Source of the DNA: Progne subis subis | Lineage: Eukaryota > Chordata > Aves > Passeriformes > Hirundinidae | Direction of reading: 5' to 3' | Length of the DNA stretch: 64,000 nt | NCBI GenBank assembly: GCA_022316685.1 | Contig: JAKJHU010000671.1 | Span: forward strand, 1 to 64,000 | Shown here: positions 36,373 through 47,099 of the stretch, in pieces | Layout of the letters: each line of letters starts with the position of its first letter | Position numbering within the stretch: position 1 is the first letter of the stretch | Notes under the pieces: generated by a model | Database searches by the model: none | What the model saw: the letters and a program-made list of their open reading frames with translations, nothing else | Told to the model about the DNA's origin: nothing | Position numbers and translations under genes: made by a program

Positions 36373-36750
36373 GGCCATGAGGTCAGAGCAGGGCTCTGAG
36401 GTCACAGCAGTGCCCTGAGGTCACAGCAGGGCTCTGAGGTCACAGCAGGCTCTGAGGTCACAGCAGGGCTCTGAGGTCACAGCAGGGCTCTGAAGTCACA
36501 GCAGGGCTCTGAGGTCACAGCAGGGCTCTGAGGTCACAGCAGGCTCTGAGGTCACAGCAGTGCTCTGAAGTCACAGCAGGCTCTGAGGTCACAGCAGGGC
36601 TCTGAGGTCACAGCAGGGCTCTGAGATCACAGCAGGGCTCTGAGGTCACAGGCTCTGAGGTCACAGCAGGCTCTGAGGTCACAGCAGGGCTCTGAGGTCA
36701 CAGCAGGGCTCTGAGGTCACAGCAGGCTCTGAGGTCACAGAGGTCCCAGA
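36373..36750 (+). repeat. 18/19-bp minisatellite of AGGTCA half-sites
   Basis: About 20 tandem copies of GAGGTCACAGCAGGGCTCT (19 bp) or the same with one G fewer (18 bp), with a few single-base variants. Each unit contains AGGTCA, the consensus nuclear-receptor half-site. The array ends about 155 bp upstream of the ATG at 36907. Confidence 0.9.
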
Positions 36751-36906
36751 GCCCCGTGGTTGCACAGCACCACAACGACCCAGCAGTTGGTCCTTGACCA
36801 CAACTGCAGCGGCAGCATCGGCGGCAGCAGCGGTGCTGACATTTGGAAGCGTTGTGCAGACAGTGGTTGCAGCAAGAGCAGCAGGACTGACACAGGGCGA
36901 GGCACC

Positions 36907-39900
36907 ATGGCCCTTGCTCTGCGCCTGCTCCTCCTGCTCCTCCTGGCTGTGGCCCTGCCTGCCAGGACTGCCCAGGCTGCTCCATGGCGAGCGCAGGGAG
37001 CAGGTGAGCCGGCGGCCTGGATCCCCTTTCCCAGGACAGCGCTCCCTTCTCCCCAAGAAGCCTTGGGGCTGGTTTTGCCCCGGGCTTTAGGGAGGGTTTC
37101 CTCTGTGGAAATGAGAGAGCCCCAGGGGCCCTGGGCTGCTCCAGCCACCCCTGCAGGGATGGTGCACAGGGCCTGCAAAGAGTGTGCAGAGTGAGCAGAG
37201 CCAGCCCAGAGCTCCCCAGGCCCCTGGGCAGCTTTGGACCTGTCCATGGACATCGGCCTCCCACGGCCTTCCCCGACCCCCTGGCAGTGCCCAGTTCCCT
37301 AAGGCAGAAGGGGATCCCAGCACACATGGAAATGGTTCTCATCCGTGCTCCCTTCTAGATTGGGATCGCACCTTGCATTTTCTGGATACCATGATGAATG
37401 GCATCATGAAACTCTTGGAGAATGCTGAAGGCAAGTTCTCAGTGTGCCTTTCCTGTCACAATAATCCTGTCAGTGTGGCTAGAGCTCTCCCATGTGCCAT
37501 TTCCCTTAACATGATCTCATGGCTGAAGGGTTCCAGAAACCTTGCCCTGCTCCCTTCTGGAGCCCTGAGTGATCCCCAGGATGGCTGTCAGTGGGAGGAA
37601 GGAGCATTTAGCTGTCACTGCTCTTCCCTTGTGCAGTGCCAGGGTGTCCTTCTGTGTGCTCTGTGCAGCCACGGAGAAGAGCAGAGAGGGAAGGGGCCTG
37701 GCCCAGGGCTGTGCCCCGGGGCTGTGCCTTGTGCTGCTCCTTTGCCAGCCCCAGGGAGCCTGAGGATCTCCTATGGGAGCTCCATGGGGATCTCTTCTGT
37801 CCTGCCTTTCTTTGCAGTCAAGCCTCTTGGTGAAGGTGATCTGGATTACCAACCCACGTCCAAGACAGAGCCTCTGGGAGATGCTGAGGGTAGGTTCAAG
37901 CATTTCCCCCTGGCAGAGCTGCCAGCTCAGAGCCCACAGCACGGCCAGGGGGCATTCCTGCTGGTGCTAGGACAGAATCATGCCCATGTGTGCCCTCGCC
38001 CTGCACGATCCCCTCACCGCTCCTGCGCCTCAGTGCTACTTGTGCACATCAGCAGAGGTGACAGAAGTTTCTCTGAATGTTGAGTTACAGATGTGTCTGC
38101 AGGGAGGACTTCTCCAGCTCCTTTGCTGGTTGCTACACACAAGCCCAGCTCCCATCACAGGGGTGAGTAGTGTGGCCCTGCTGACCCCACAGGCTGAGCA
38201 CTGGCTTTGTGGGATCCATTCCTGGCAAATGGAAACTCTTTGCTCTAAGGTCCTCCGACAGGGAAATACAGAGCTACAGGACTCAAGAAACCCCAGGAGT
38301 CATCCAAACCCATGCAGCAAACGTTGAAGGAAATACTTCAGAGACAACAAGGTGGGTGCATGTCCCTGAGCCTTCTCCTGAGGCTCAGCAGTCGGGGCCT
38401 TTCTCTGCACATCTGGACACGCCGGGCCTGGCACAGCGGGAAGGGATCCATGGCAGCCTGGCTGCCCCGTGCTGCTTTCCCACCCTGCAGGGCTGTTTCC
38501 CGGCCTGGCCTGGCTGCAGCTTCTCCCCAGGCTCTGCAGGAAGGCATTTGGCATCAGCTGACAGGGAGCCCAAACTGCCCCATGGGCCATGCACACCCTG
38601 AGAGCCCCTGCCCTTCCCCTGTGTCCCAGCAGCCCAAGTGGGGCACCTCTTTGGACGAGGGAGGCTCTGGCCCAGCCCCCAGAGTTTCTGCCTTTTCCTG
38701 ATGCTTTTCAATGTCTCCAACAAGCATTGCCTCCTGTGGATGCCCACTCCCCCATGTTGAATGTTTCCATCTAATCCAGCTGTGCCTCTTCCTTTCTCAA
38801 AGAGTTGGATCAAAAGTCTGTGCCGAAGGAGGAACTTCCCGGAGGAAGCAGCAGCTCGGTGGCAGCCTCTGCTGCAGAAAGGAAGGAGATGGCAGACACA
38901 AACACAGTCACAGACGCAGAGAATGCCAGAGCAGGTAATTGCTGTGCCAGGCTCAGCCCTCTCTGGGGCTGTGTGGCAGCAGCTCTTCCCCCAGCTCCAG
39001 CCTTGCAGGGCCCCGCAGCAGCCAAAGCTGGAGGCACCTCGGCTTCGAGGCCTGCGGAGCTCGCTGACGGCCCCTGGGAAACGGGACTGGTGCCCGAGGT
39101 GCCTCCCGCTGCAGCTGCTCCCGGAGCTGGCCCTGAGCGCCCAGAGGCCCAAGGCACAGGAGCAGCCCCGAGCGGGAGCCCTGCCGCCAGCCCAGGGCCA
39201 GAGCCAGCCCTGGCTCCCGGCTGGGCAGGGGCTGCGCTGGGTCCTGACAGGGCCTGACTCCGTCCCCTCGGGCTGCCGGAGCTGTCCCACCATGGGGACA
39301 GGTGAAATGAGGGAATGTTTTGGCTCAGCCTGCTGGAGATTTTCTTGGTGCTTTATGGAGGGTTTCTTCTGTGGAAATGAGAGAGCCCCAGGGGCCCTGG
39401 GCTGCTCCAGCCACCCCTGCAGGGATGGTGCACAGGGCCTGCAAAGAGTGTGCAGAGTGAGCAGAGCCAGCCCAGAGCTCCCCAAGCCCCTGGGCAGCTT
39501 TGGCCCTGTCCGTGGACATCTGCCTCCCACGGCCTTCCCCGACCCCCTGGCAGTGCCCAGTTCCCTAAGGCAGAGGGGGATCCCAGCACACATGGAAATG
39601 GTTCTCATCTGTGCTCTCTTCTAGATTGGGAACGTGACATGGATTATCTGGAAATGATGGCGAATGGTGGTTTGAAATCAGTACCAGAGGCTGAAGGCAA
39701 GTCTGCAACACACCTTTTATGAGAGAATCATAAGTTTCAGTCCAGGACGATCTCCCCCATGTGCCATTTCCCTTAACATGATCTCAAGGCTGAAGGGTTC
39801 TGGAAACCTTGCCTTACTCCCTTCTGGAGCCCTGAGTGATCCCCAGGATGGCTGTCAGTGGGAGGAAGGAGCATTTAGCTGTCACTGCTCTTCCCGTGTG

Positions 39901-40102
39901 CAGTGCCAGGGTGTCCTTCTGTGTGCTCTGTGCAGCCACGGAGAAGAGCAGAGAGGGAAGGGGCCTGGCCCAGGGCTGTGCCCCGGGGCTGTGCCTTGTG
40001 CTGCTCCTTTGCCAGCCCCAGGGAGCCTGAGGATCTCCTATGGGAGCTCCATGGGATCTCTTCTGTCCTGCCTTTCTTTGCAGCCAAAACACTCGGTGAA
40101 GG
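36907..40102 (+). CDS. Novel multi-exon secreted-protein gene, cut by a provirus
   Basis: Proposed exons: 36907-37003, 37359-37430, 37818-37889, 38280-38351, 38803-38934, 39625-39696 and the start of one at 40084. Exon 1 has a strong Kozak ATG and encodes MALALRLLLLLLLAVALPAR, a clear signal peptide probably cleaved near TAQA. Every junction is phase 1, and four internal exons are exactly 72 nt (24 residues); one is 132 nt. Two use GC donors (G|GCAAGT). The modules are acidic and partly amphipathic, have no cysteines and match no family I recognise. A 2.27-kb unit is tandemly duplicated, so 39625 and 40084 are second copies of 37359 and 37818. The seventh exon is interrupted by an LTR at 40103 and no 3' end is seen. 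All splice sites are predictions; the 38280 exon and the AAAG acceptor at 38802 are the weakest. Confidence 0.6.
37088..40102 (+). repeat. 2.27-kb tandem duplication (two units, second truncated)
   Basis: 37088-37836 aligns with 39354-40102 at an offset of about 2266 bp. Intronic parts differ at about 3% (8 of 268 before the first exon) and 2% before the second. Unit 2 is cut by the provirus before the equivalents of 38280-38934. Confidence 0.85.
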
Positions 40103-40770
40103 TGTCCTGGTTTGGAGGCAGATTTTGGGGAAAACCCCTGTATAGGATCCCCCTGGGAAGCAAACCCAAGTGGCCCTTCCCTACAACCAGTCCAAAAAAA
40201 AAAAAACCTCATTGGAGAAAAGTGGAAAAAACTATTTTACTAAACAAATAAATCGCATGCAAGTATAAAGGATGAATAATATGAAACAATAAAACCTCTC
40301 CTTCTGGAGTGAGATGGCAAATTGAGAAAGTCCTTGCTGTGGGTGGAGCTCGGCTCTCTCTCAGTCTCTCATCAGTCCCAGTCCCTCCGGCGCTGCTGGA
40401 AAATGCCGAGGTCCAGGCCCCGGTGGGCCGCAGGTGCAGCCCCCAGTGCTCCCCTGGGTTTTCAGTCCAGAGCAGGTTTAAACAGTTCCAATAAAAAGGA
40501 AAAAAACAGTCCAGGGAACTTCTCTGCCTTTGCTAGCTGAAACTAACTAAAAGCAAAAAAAAAAAAAAAATCTCTATTCCTGCAGTCTCTCCAAGCCTCC
40601 GCCAAACACCCCGTCCGCAGAAGAATGTGGAGGAGTCAGGCAGTTTTCTCAAAACAAACTCTGCGCTTCTCCTTGCTCTTAGAACCAGTCTTAAAGGCAC
40701 AGGACTCAATATACAGCACAAACAGAACAGACGATTGGGGATACAAGCATCATAAAGTTACCCTAGGACA
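40103..40770 (-). mobile_element. 3' LTR of the ERVL-like provirus
   Basis: 668 bp on the minus strand, beginning TGTCCTAGGGTAAC and ending at the point that interrupts the seventh exon of the secreted gene. It is related to the solo LTR at 45285-45916 by start (TGTCCTRGGGTRAC) and end sequence. A purine-rich tract (TAAGGGGAGGAA, plus-strand 40771-40782) directly precedes it, as expected of a polypurine tract. Confidence 0.75.
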
Positions 40771-40782
40771 TTCCTCCCCTTA

Positions 40783-41333
40783 TCCCCATATCATCAATTT
40801 ACTAAATCTAATATATACTTGTTACCCTGGTTTTTCTGAATTTTTAAATTAGCCTTTTGAATTTCATAATGGAGTCAGATCTTTTAGCTACTGTACAATA
40901 TTAGAGCACTTTTCTACCTTTCCCACAAGATGTAACAGAAACAAATCCTTTGTTTTTCATTCTTTGTCCTTTGTTTGCATATTTCTAACCTGAAAAACAA
41001 CTGTAACTGACAGTTGGTCTGGCCACTGAGGCTGAGGGGTGGAAACCCCAAAAGGCCAATCTTCAACTAGACCCACAAATGTATAAAAAGTAAAGAATAA
41101 ACAAAGAGGCTCCCTTCCTCTTCCGCCTCTCTCCGCTCTCGGAGCAGTGAGCTGGAATCTGAAGGACCTCTGCATTGCAAAGATAACCTTGTCTACACGT
41201 GATTGCTTTGTGTGTCTCGGTGACATATACTCTAGCTCTACACACACATACATCTATATAAAAACAACATGCAATATACAACTACATACAGTGGCAGTAC
41301 CATTCAGCACACAGCAATAATTACACACGGTTC
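40783..41333 (-). mobile_element. Provirus 3' region without env
   Basis: Between the integrase stop and the polypurine tract lie about 550 bp with no envelope-like frame. Absence of env fits an ERVL-type (class III) element, though decay cannot be excluded. Confidence 0.5.
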
Positions 41334-42581
41334 TCACCCAACAATCAAATCTCCCTGGGGTACACATCGTGTGGTTCCATCTTTCTGCATTACCCACCAT
41401 GTGCAGCCTGGTCCCTGAGCAAAGACAATCCCACGGATGGGATCCTCTGTACTTGAAGCAGAATTGATCCAAACGGTCTTCCCTAACAAACCTCTTACCT
41501 GTACTACTGGGACTTTCTCTCCATCTACTGTATGTAGGGACTCAGATTGGGCGGGACCTGCTCGGCTGGTGGAACCTCGGGTGTTAACTAACCAGGTGGC
41601 CTTTGCTAAATTAATCTCCCAGTTCTTGAAAGTCCCCCCACCCAGTGCCTTCAAAGTGGTTTTAAGCAGGCCATTGCACCGTTCAACTTTCCCGGCTGCT
41701 GGCGCATGATAAGGAATATGGTACACCCACTCAATGCCATGTTCTCTAGCCCAGGTGTTTATAAGGCTGTTCTTGAAATGAGTCCCGTTGTCAGACTCAA
41801 TCCTCTCAGGGGTACCATGTCTCCACAGGATTTGCTTTTCAAGGCCCAGGATGGTGTTCCGGGCAGTAGCGTGAGGCACAGGGTAGGTCTCCAACCATCC
41901 AGTGGTGGCTTCCACCATGGTCAGCACATAGCGCTTGCCTTGGCGGGTTTGGGGAAGGGTGATGTAGTCAATCTGCCAGGCTTCCCCGTACTTATACTTG
42001 GACCATCGCCCACCATACCACAGGGGCTTCACCCGCTTGGCCTGTTTGATGGCAGCACACGTCTCACAGTCATGGATAACCTGAGAAATACTGTCCATGG
42101 TTAGATCCACCCCTCGGTCTCGTGCCCACATATAGGTGGCATCTCTGCCCTGATGGCCCGAGGCATCATGGGCCCATCGAGCTAGGAACAACTCTCCCTT
42201 GTGTTGCCAATCTAAGTCTATCTTTGACACCTCTATCTTTGCAGCCTGATCTACCTGCTCGTTGTTTCGGTGCTCCTCATTAGCCTGGCTCTTGGGGACA
42301 TGGGCATCTACATGAGGGACTTTGACAGGTAGCTTCTCTACCCTAGTGGCAATGTCCTTCCACTCATCTGCAGCCCAGACTGGCTTTCCCCTACGCTGCC
42401 AATTGGCCTTTTTCCACCTGTCTAGCCAACCCCACAGAGCATTGGCCACCATCCACGAATCAGTGTAGAGGTAGAGCTTTGGCCACTTCTCTCTTTCAGC
42501 AATGTCTAGGGCCAGTTGAACAGCTCTGAGTTCAGCAAGTTGGCTTGACCCACCTTCTCCTTCAGTGGCTTCTGCAACCTG
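41334..42581 (-). pseudogene. pol: ERV pol, integrase and end of RNase H
   Basis: Open from the opal codon at 42582-42584 to the stop at 41334. It contains the end of RNase H (YTDSW motif), an HHCC zinc-binding module (H-x4-H … C-x2-C) and an integrase core with Asp in QIDYITLP, Asp in ESDNGTHF and Glu in GKVERCNG, i.e. the D,D-35-E triad. The integrase part is intact. It would insert proviral DNA, but upstream stops prevent a full polyprotein. Confidence 0.85.
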
Positions 42582-42584
42582 TCA

Positions 42585-42920
42585 TGTGGGGCTCCATACA
42601 GCTGCTTTCCACTTCCGGTTCATCCCTACAATGTGGCAGGAACTGTCAGTGAAAAGAGCATAGCGTGTTTCTTCTGCTGGCAGTTGCTTGTATGGTGAAC
42701 CTTATTCGGCACATGTCACTTGTTCCTGCTCCTCTTCATCTGTGAGTCCAAAGTTTTCACCTTCCGGCCAGTTTGTAATTATTTCCAAAATCCCAGGGCG
42801 ATTTGGGTTTCCAATGCAGGCACGCTGAGTGATGAGGGCAATCCATTTGCTCCATGTGGCGTCGGTGGCATGATGGGTGGAGGGAACCTTTCCTTTAAAC
42901 ATCCACCCCAGCACCGGTAG
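42585..42920 (-). pseudogene. pol: ERV pol, connection/RNase H segment with stops
   Basis: In frame with the RT upstream and integrase downstream but broken by TGA at 42921-42923, TAA at 42702-42704 and TGA at 42582-42584. An RNase H-like start (TDSSC) is recognisable. The three breaks show the element is not autonomous. Confidence 0.75.
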
Positions 42921-44174
42921 TCAAGGTGCCAGCAGGAGTTGTGTTTCAGTGCCTACTACTTCTGAGGCAGCTTGAACTCCTTCATAGGCGGCCAAGATTT
43001 CCTTCTCTGTTGGAGTATAGTTGGCTTCGGACCCTCTGTAGCTTCGGCTCCAGAATCCCAGTGGTCGGCCCCGAGTCTCCCCAGGCACCTTCTGCCAAAG
43101 GCTCCAGGACAGGCCATTGTTCCCGGCTGCTGAGTAGAGCACGTTCTTCACATCTGGTCCCGTCCTGACTGGGCTAAGGGCTACTGCATGAGCGATTTCC
43201 TGCTTGATCTGGGCAAAGGCTTGTTGCTGTTCAGGGCCCCAGTGGAAATCGTTCTTCTTGCGGGTGACCAGGTAGAGAGGGCTCACAATCTGGCTGTACT
43301 CAGGAATGTGCATCCTCCAGAAACCTATGGCGCCTAGGAAAGCTTGTGTTTCCTTCTTGCTGGTTGGTGGAGACATTGCTGTGATCTTATTAATGACCTC
43401 AGTGGGAATCTGCCGCCGTCCATCTTGCCACTTTACTCCCAGGAACTGGATCTCTCGGGCAGGTCCCTTGACCTTGCTCTGCTTGATGGCAAAACCAGCT
43501 TTCAGGAGAATTTGGATGATCTTCTCTCCTTTCTCAAACACTTCCATTGCCGTGTTCCCCCACACAATGATGTCATCGATATACTGTAGGTGCTCCGGAG
43601 CCTCACCCTTTTCCAGTGCAGCCTGGATCAGTCCATGGCAGATGGTGGGGCTGTGTTTCCACACCTGGGGCAGTCGGTTCCAGGTGTACTGCACGCCCCT
43701 CCAGGTGAAAGCAAACTGAGGCCTGCATTTTGCAGCCAGAGGAATGGAGAAAAATGCATTAGCAATGTCAATTGTGGCGTACCATTTTGCTGCCTTGGAC
43801 TCCAGCTCGTACTGGAGTTCCAGCATGTCCGGCACAGCAGCGCTCAATGGTGGAGTCACTTCGTTCAAGGCACGGTAGTCCACAGTCAATCTCCATTCTC
43901 CGTCAGACTTGCGCACAGGCCAGATGGGGCTGTTGAAGGGTGAGTGGGTTTTGCTGACCACCCCTTGGCTCTCCAGCTCACGGATCATCTTGTGGATGGG
44001 GATCACGGCATCTCGATTTGTCCGGTACTGTCGGCGGTGCACCGTCGAGGTGGCAACTGGAACTCGTTGCTCTTCTACCTTTAGGAGTCCTACTGCAGAT
44101 GGGTTCTCCGACAGTCCAGGCAAGCTATTCAATTTCTTAATGCCCTCTGCCTCCACAGCTGCTATTCCAAAAGC
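42921..44174 (-). pseudogene. pol: ERV pol, reverse transcriptase
   Basis: About 410 residues of reverse transcriptase with palm Asp in IDIANAFFSIPL, catalytic YIDD, and thumb/connection regions (FLGVKWQDGRR, KKETQAFLGAIGFWR). The usual LPQG motif reads LPQV. The part is open but ends at TGA 42921-42923. The enzyme would copy proviral RNA in a Gag particle. An in-frame TAG at 44175-44177 separates it from the protease. Confidence 0.85.
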
Positions 44175-44516
44175 CTACCTGAGTCCTTTAGAGTCTTTGT
44201 AATAACCATTCCGGAGGAAGTCTATGCCCAAAATACACGGGGCCCCTGAGCCAGTCACAATTGGATGTTTCTGCCACTCCTTCCCGGTCAGGCTCACCTC
44301 AGCTTCTAGCAGAGTCAATTCCTGTGATCCCCCCGTCACCCCGGCAATGGAAATAGGTTCTGTCCCCACATATTCCGATGGTATCAGTGTACACTGCGAA
44401 CCAGTATCAACTAAAGCTTCGTATTTCTGTGGCTCTGATGTGCCAGGCCATCGAATCCACACCGTCCAATAGATCCGGTTTTCCCGTGCCTCTCCCTGGC
44501 TAGAGGCAGGGCCCCT
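44175..44516 (-). pseudogene. pro: ERV aspartic protease
   Basis: A retropepsin of about 100 residues with the catalytic LVDTGSQ motif, a glycine-rich flap-like region (GVTGGSQ) and the C-terminal ILGIDFL motif. It is in the same frame as Gag upstream and RT downstream, separated from each by an amber codon (44517-44519 and 44175-44177). Confidence 0.8.
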
Positions 44517-45284
44517 CTAGCACTGGTCATTATTCCCTTCCTGGGCATACATGGTAGAGGTTCCTTCACAGGGATCTGACATATCCTCACTTCTATAATA
44601 CCTGGCAGCTTGGTCATGTGATGTCGAGGCTACCTTCATCTTAGTGGAACCCCCTCGGTTAGTGTTTCTCTCCTTGAGCTCACGCACCCGTGCTGCCAGG
44701 GCAGAAGTGGGTTTCCCATGCCACCTTCCCATGTCTTCCCCATGGTCACTCAGAAAGAACCACAGGTCAGCTCGTGGGGTGTACCCTCTCTCTCTAGCTG
44801 GGGGCCGTTGAGCTCTGACTCTGGGGCCTGTAACTCGCACCGGTGCCACACAGGAACTGTTCCTCCTCATCTTCTCCCTCACCTCCCTTATCTCCTCTGT
44901 CACCTCCTCCATCTTCTCTCTGAGTTCCTTAACCATGGCAGAGACCTGAGCCTGCATTGGGCCACTGATCATGCTCTCATAATTTCTAAGCTTGTTGGCT
45001 ACAGAACCCACTGTCTCTCGTTTGTTATCGGCATTAATTGTTGCAATGAAGGTGGCGTATTGAGATGGTCCTAGAGTTGCCAGGTTCCACAGCATTTGCC
45101 CTGTGCACCTGACTTTGTCGGGGTCATTATCATGCTGTCCACCCCTCCCAAAGAGTACCTCCAATACTGCCACTTCTCTCAGCTGTTGGATCCCTTCCTC
45201 AAGGGTCTTCCAGCGCATTCTATGATGGTGCTCCTGCATTCTGTCTCTGTGGACAAACCTCTCCCTTACACATTAAAAGCCGCT
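44517..45284 (-). pseudogene. gag: ERV gag, C-terminal part
   Basis: About 240 residues open from 45239 down to TAG 44517-44519. It has a helical capsid-like region, a coiled-coil stretch rich in Glu/Arg (REKMEEVTEEIREVREKMRR) and a basic tail. No CCHC zinc knuckle is seen, as is usual in ERVL/spuma-type Gag. It is separated from its N-terminal half by the solo LTR at 45285-45916, and the two halves are also out of frame next to that site. Confidence 0.7.
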
Positions 45285-45916
45285 TGTCCTGGGGTGACTG
45301 TGTATCCCCAACCGTCTGTTGGGTGCAGAGGGGAGGGCAAGCGCGGTTTGTTTTTCCCCAGGAAAACTCTGCTCATCGGAGTGACCTTGAAGTGGGGGAG
45401 TTGGAACTCGGCAAGAGGAAAGAAGCTCTGTTGTTTTTTTTCCCCGGCAGTTAGTTAGTTTAGTGCTAGCGTAGTTAGACACTGTAGAATAGCTGAAGCT
45501 TTTTACTTTTTTTTCTTTTTCTTTCTTTTTTTTCCTTCCTTTTTTCTTTTTTGCCTTCTCCTCAGAACTGTTCCAACCTCTCCGGACTAAGGACCTGGGG
45601 AAGCACCGGGGGCCTCCACAGGGGACCCACCCCACCAAGACCAGCCCTGCACATCTCCTTTTCTCCCAATGCCAGTGGAGACGGAGCGGTGGAGCACAGT
45701 GACAATCTTCAAGAGGAGACTTCCTTTAAGTTTGTTATCCCTCCGTAAGCAGCACAAAGCTCTTGTCATCGGGTATTGTGCTGGGAGTGCTTTGCCTGTT
45801 TAATAAACAGGTTTTTTCCACTTCTCTCTGAGGAAGTCTTTTCCCGAACCGGTTGGGGGAGGGGAGGGGGGGCCCCTTGGGAGGATTTCTCCCAAAATCT
45901 GCCTAAAACCACCACA
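45285..45916 (+). mobile_element. Nested solo LTR with 5-bp target duplication
   Basis: 632 bp, TGTCCTGGGG to ACCACCACA, flanked by CCGCT at 45280-45284 and 45917-45921. A polyadenylation signal AATAAA lies near 45801. It lies in opposite orientation to the host provirus and belongs to a related LTR family. Confidence 0.9.
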
Positions 45917-47099
45917 CCGCTCCCAAAGGGAAAGGGGCCCTGGCTCCCTTACAAATACCTGATTCACACCTGAGTCCTGGGTCAAGGGTCCCAAATTCCT
46001 TGCCTCACTACTATCTAGTTGCACGCCTGTACCTATAAGGTCCCAGACCCGAACTAACCAGGCTGTATAAGCCTCACGTCCCCGTCGTGCAAGATCTTTT
46101 TGCAGATTATGGAGACTTTCATATGTCAGGGACTCGGTGATGATCTCAACCTCTGAGTCCCCCGCGGGTTGTGAGGGCCCTCCTTTCTTATCCTTGTTGC
46201 CTGGGTGCTCTGATTTCACCTTGTACTTCTTTGTTTCCACAGGGGCCACTGCTGCTGGCTGTGGCTGCCCCTGTGGTTCAGCTGGAACCTGGACGGTTGT
46301 GACGTCTGTGGGTTCCGCTGCTGCACCATCAGACTCTCCTTTGTCGGGGCAGGGGGAGGGTTTCCCAGCAGCTGGGGCTAATGAGGCTACTACAGGGGCA
46401 AGGTACTCCCTCAGCATCTCACCTATCTCCTTCACCCAATCTGGGTGGTTTATTCCTGAGGCAGGCTGTGGGATGGGCTCAGGCTGTGGGGCAGGCTCAG
46501 GCTGTGGGGCAGGGTCAGGCTGTGGGGCAGGGTCAGGCTGTGGGGCAGTATCCTTATTCTCTAGGGGAGGTATCAGGGTGGTTACCCAGTCCAGTCTCCC
46601 TTTATCTCTAAATGCTACACAGAACAGGCATACCAGCAACACCAGCCACTGTATGATGTCATTAACATTCAAAGATTTGAACCCTTCAAAGACTGGTGGG
46701 GTAGGCCCAAAGAGCTGGGTGAAGGGTTGGGAAAAGGTTTCCCCTGGTGTCATTTCCTCACAGTATGTACCGTTGTTAAAGTAACTCCAGAAACACACAG
46801 TCAGTGTATGATAGCCCTGAATCCATGTGCCTGCCTTCCAGAGGAAATTAAAAATCCACGATTTCCTCACTTTGTTAGCCCATATAGCAAACTGGATGAC
46901 AGCCACAGTAACCTTAGTTACAGGGCCCATGTTTAGAAAAGGCCCTGCAAATGGGAGGAATACGGCCACACCCACATGCCACCCGAACCAGACAAAGGCA
47001 GACCACATGATGCCCAGTACACAACAATGTAGGCACTTAGGAACTGTTATTCCTTTTTCTCTCAATGCCCTCGTGCCCCACGAATTGGAGCCCAAATTC
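45917..47099 (-). pseudogene. gag: ERV gag, N-terminal part with hydrophobic segments
   Basis: This is open through the whole interval; the frame runs into LTR sequence at both ends, so its true start is lost. Hydrophobic stretches lie at about 46928-47035 and 46607-46657, with a weaker one between, and an N-x-T site near 46770. Then comes a Pro/Gln-rich region with a 6-residue repeat (APQPDP/APQPEP) at about 46480-46550, and a helical part near the break. It precedes the capsid-like region. Membrane segments in a Gag N terminus are unusual. Confidence 0.6.

Noticed and set aside
36373..36750. CRISPR-like regular repeats
   Set aside because: Units are contiguous 18/19-bp repeats without unique spacers, in animal DNA. 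It is a minisatellite.
38385..39608. 407-codon minus-strand frame opposite the secreted gene
   Set aside because: Antisense shadow of GC-rich introns and exons. No domain, and the plus-strand exon model explains the conservation better.
40783..41333. Possible env between integrase and 3' LTR
   Set aside because: No frame with a signal peptide, fusion-peptide-like or membrane region. Too short for an envelope gene.
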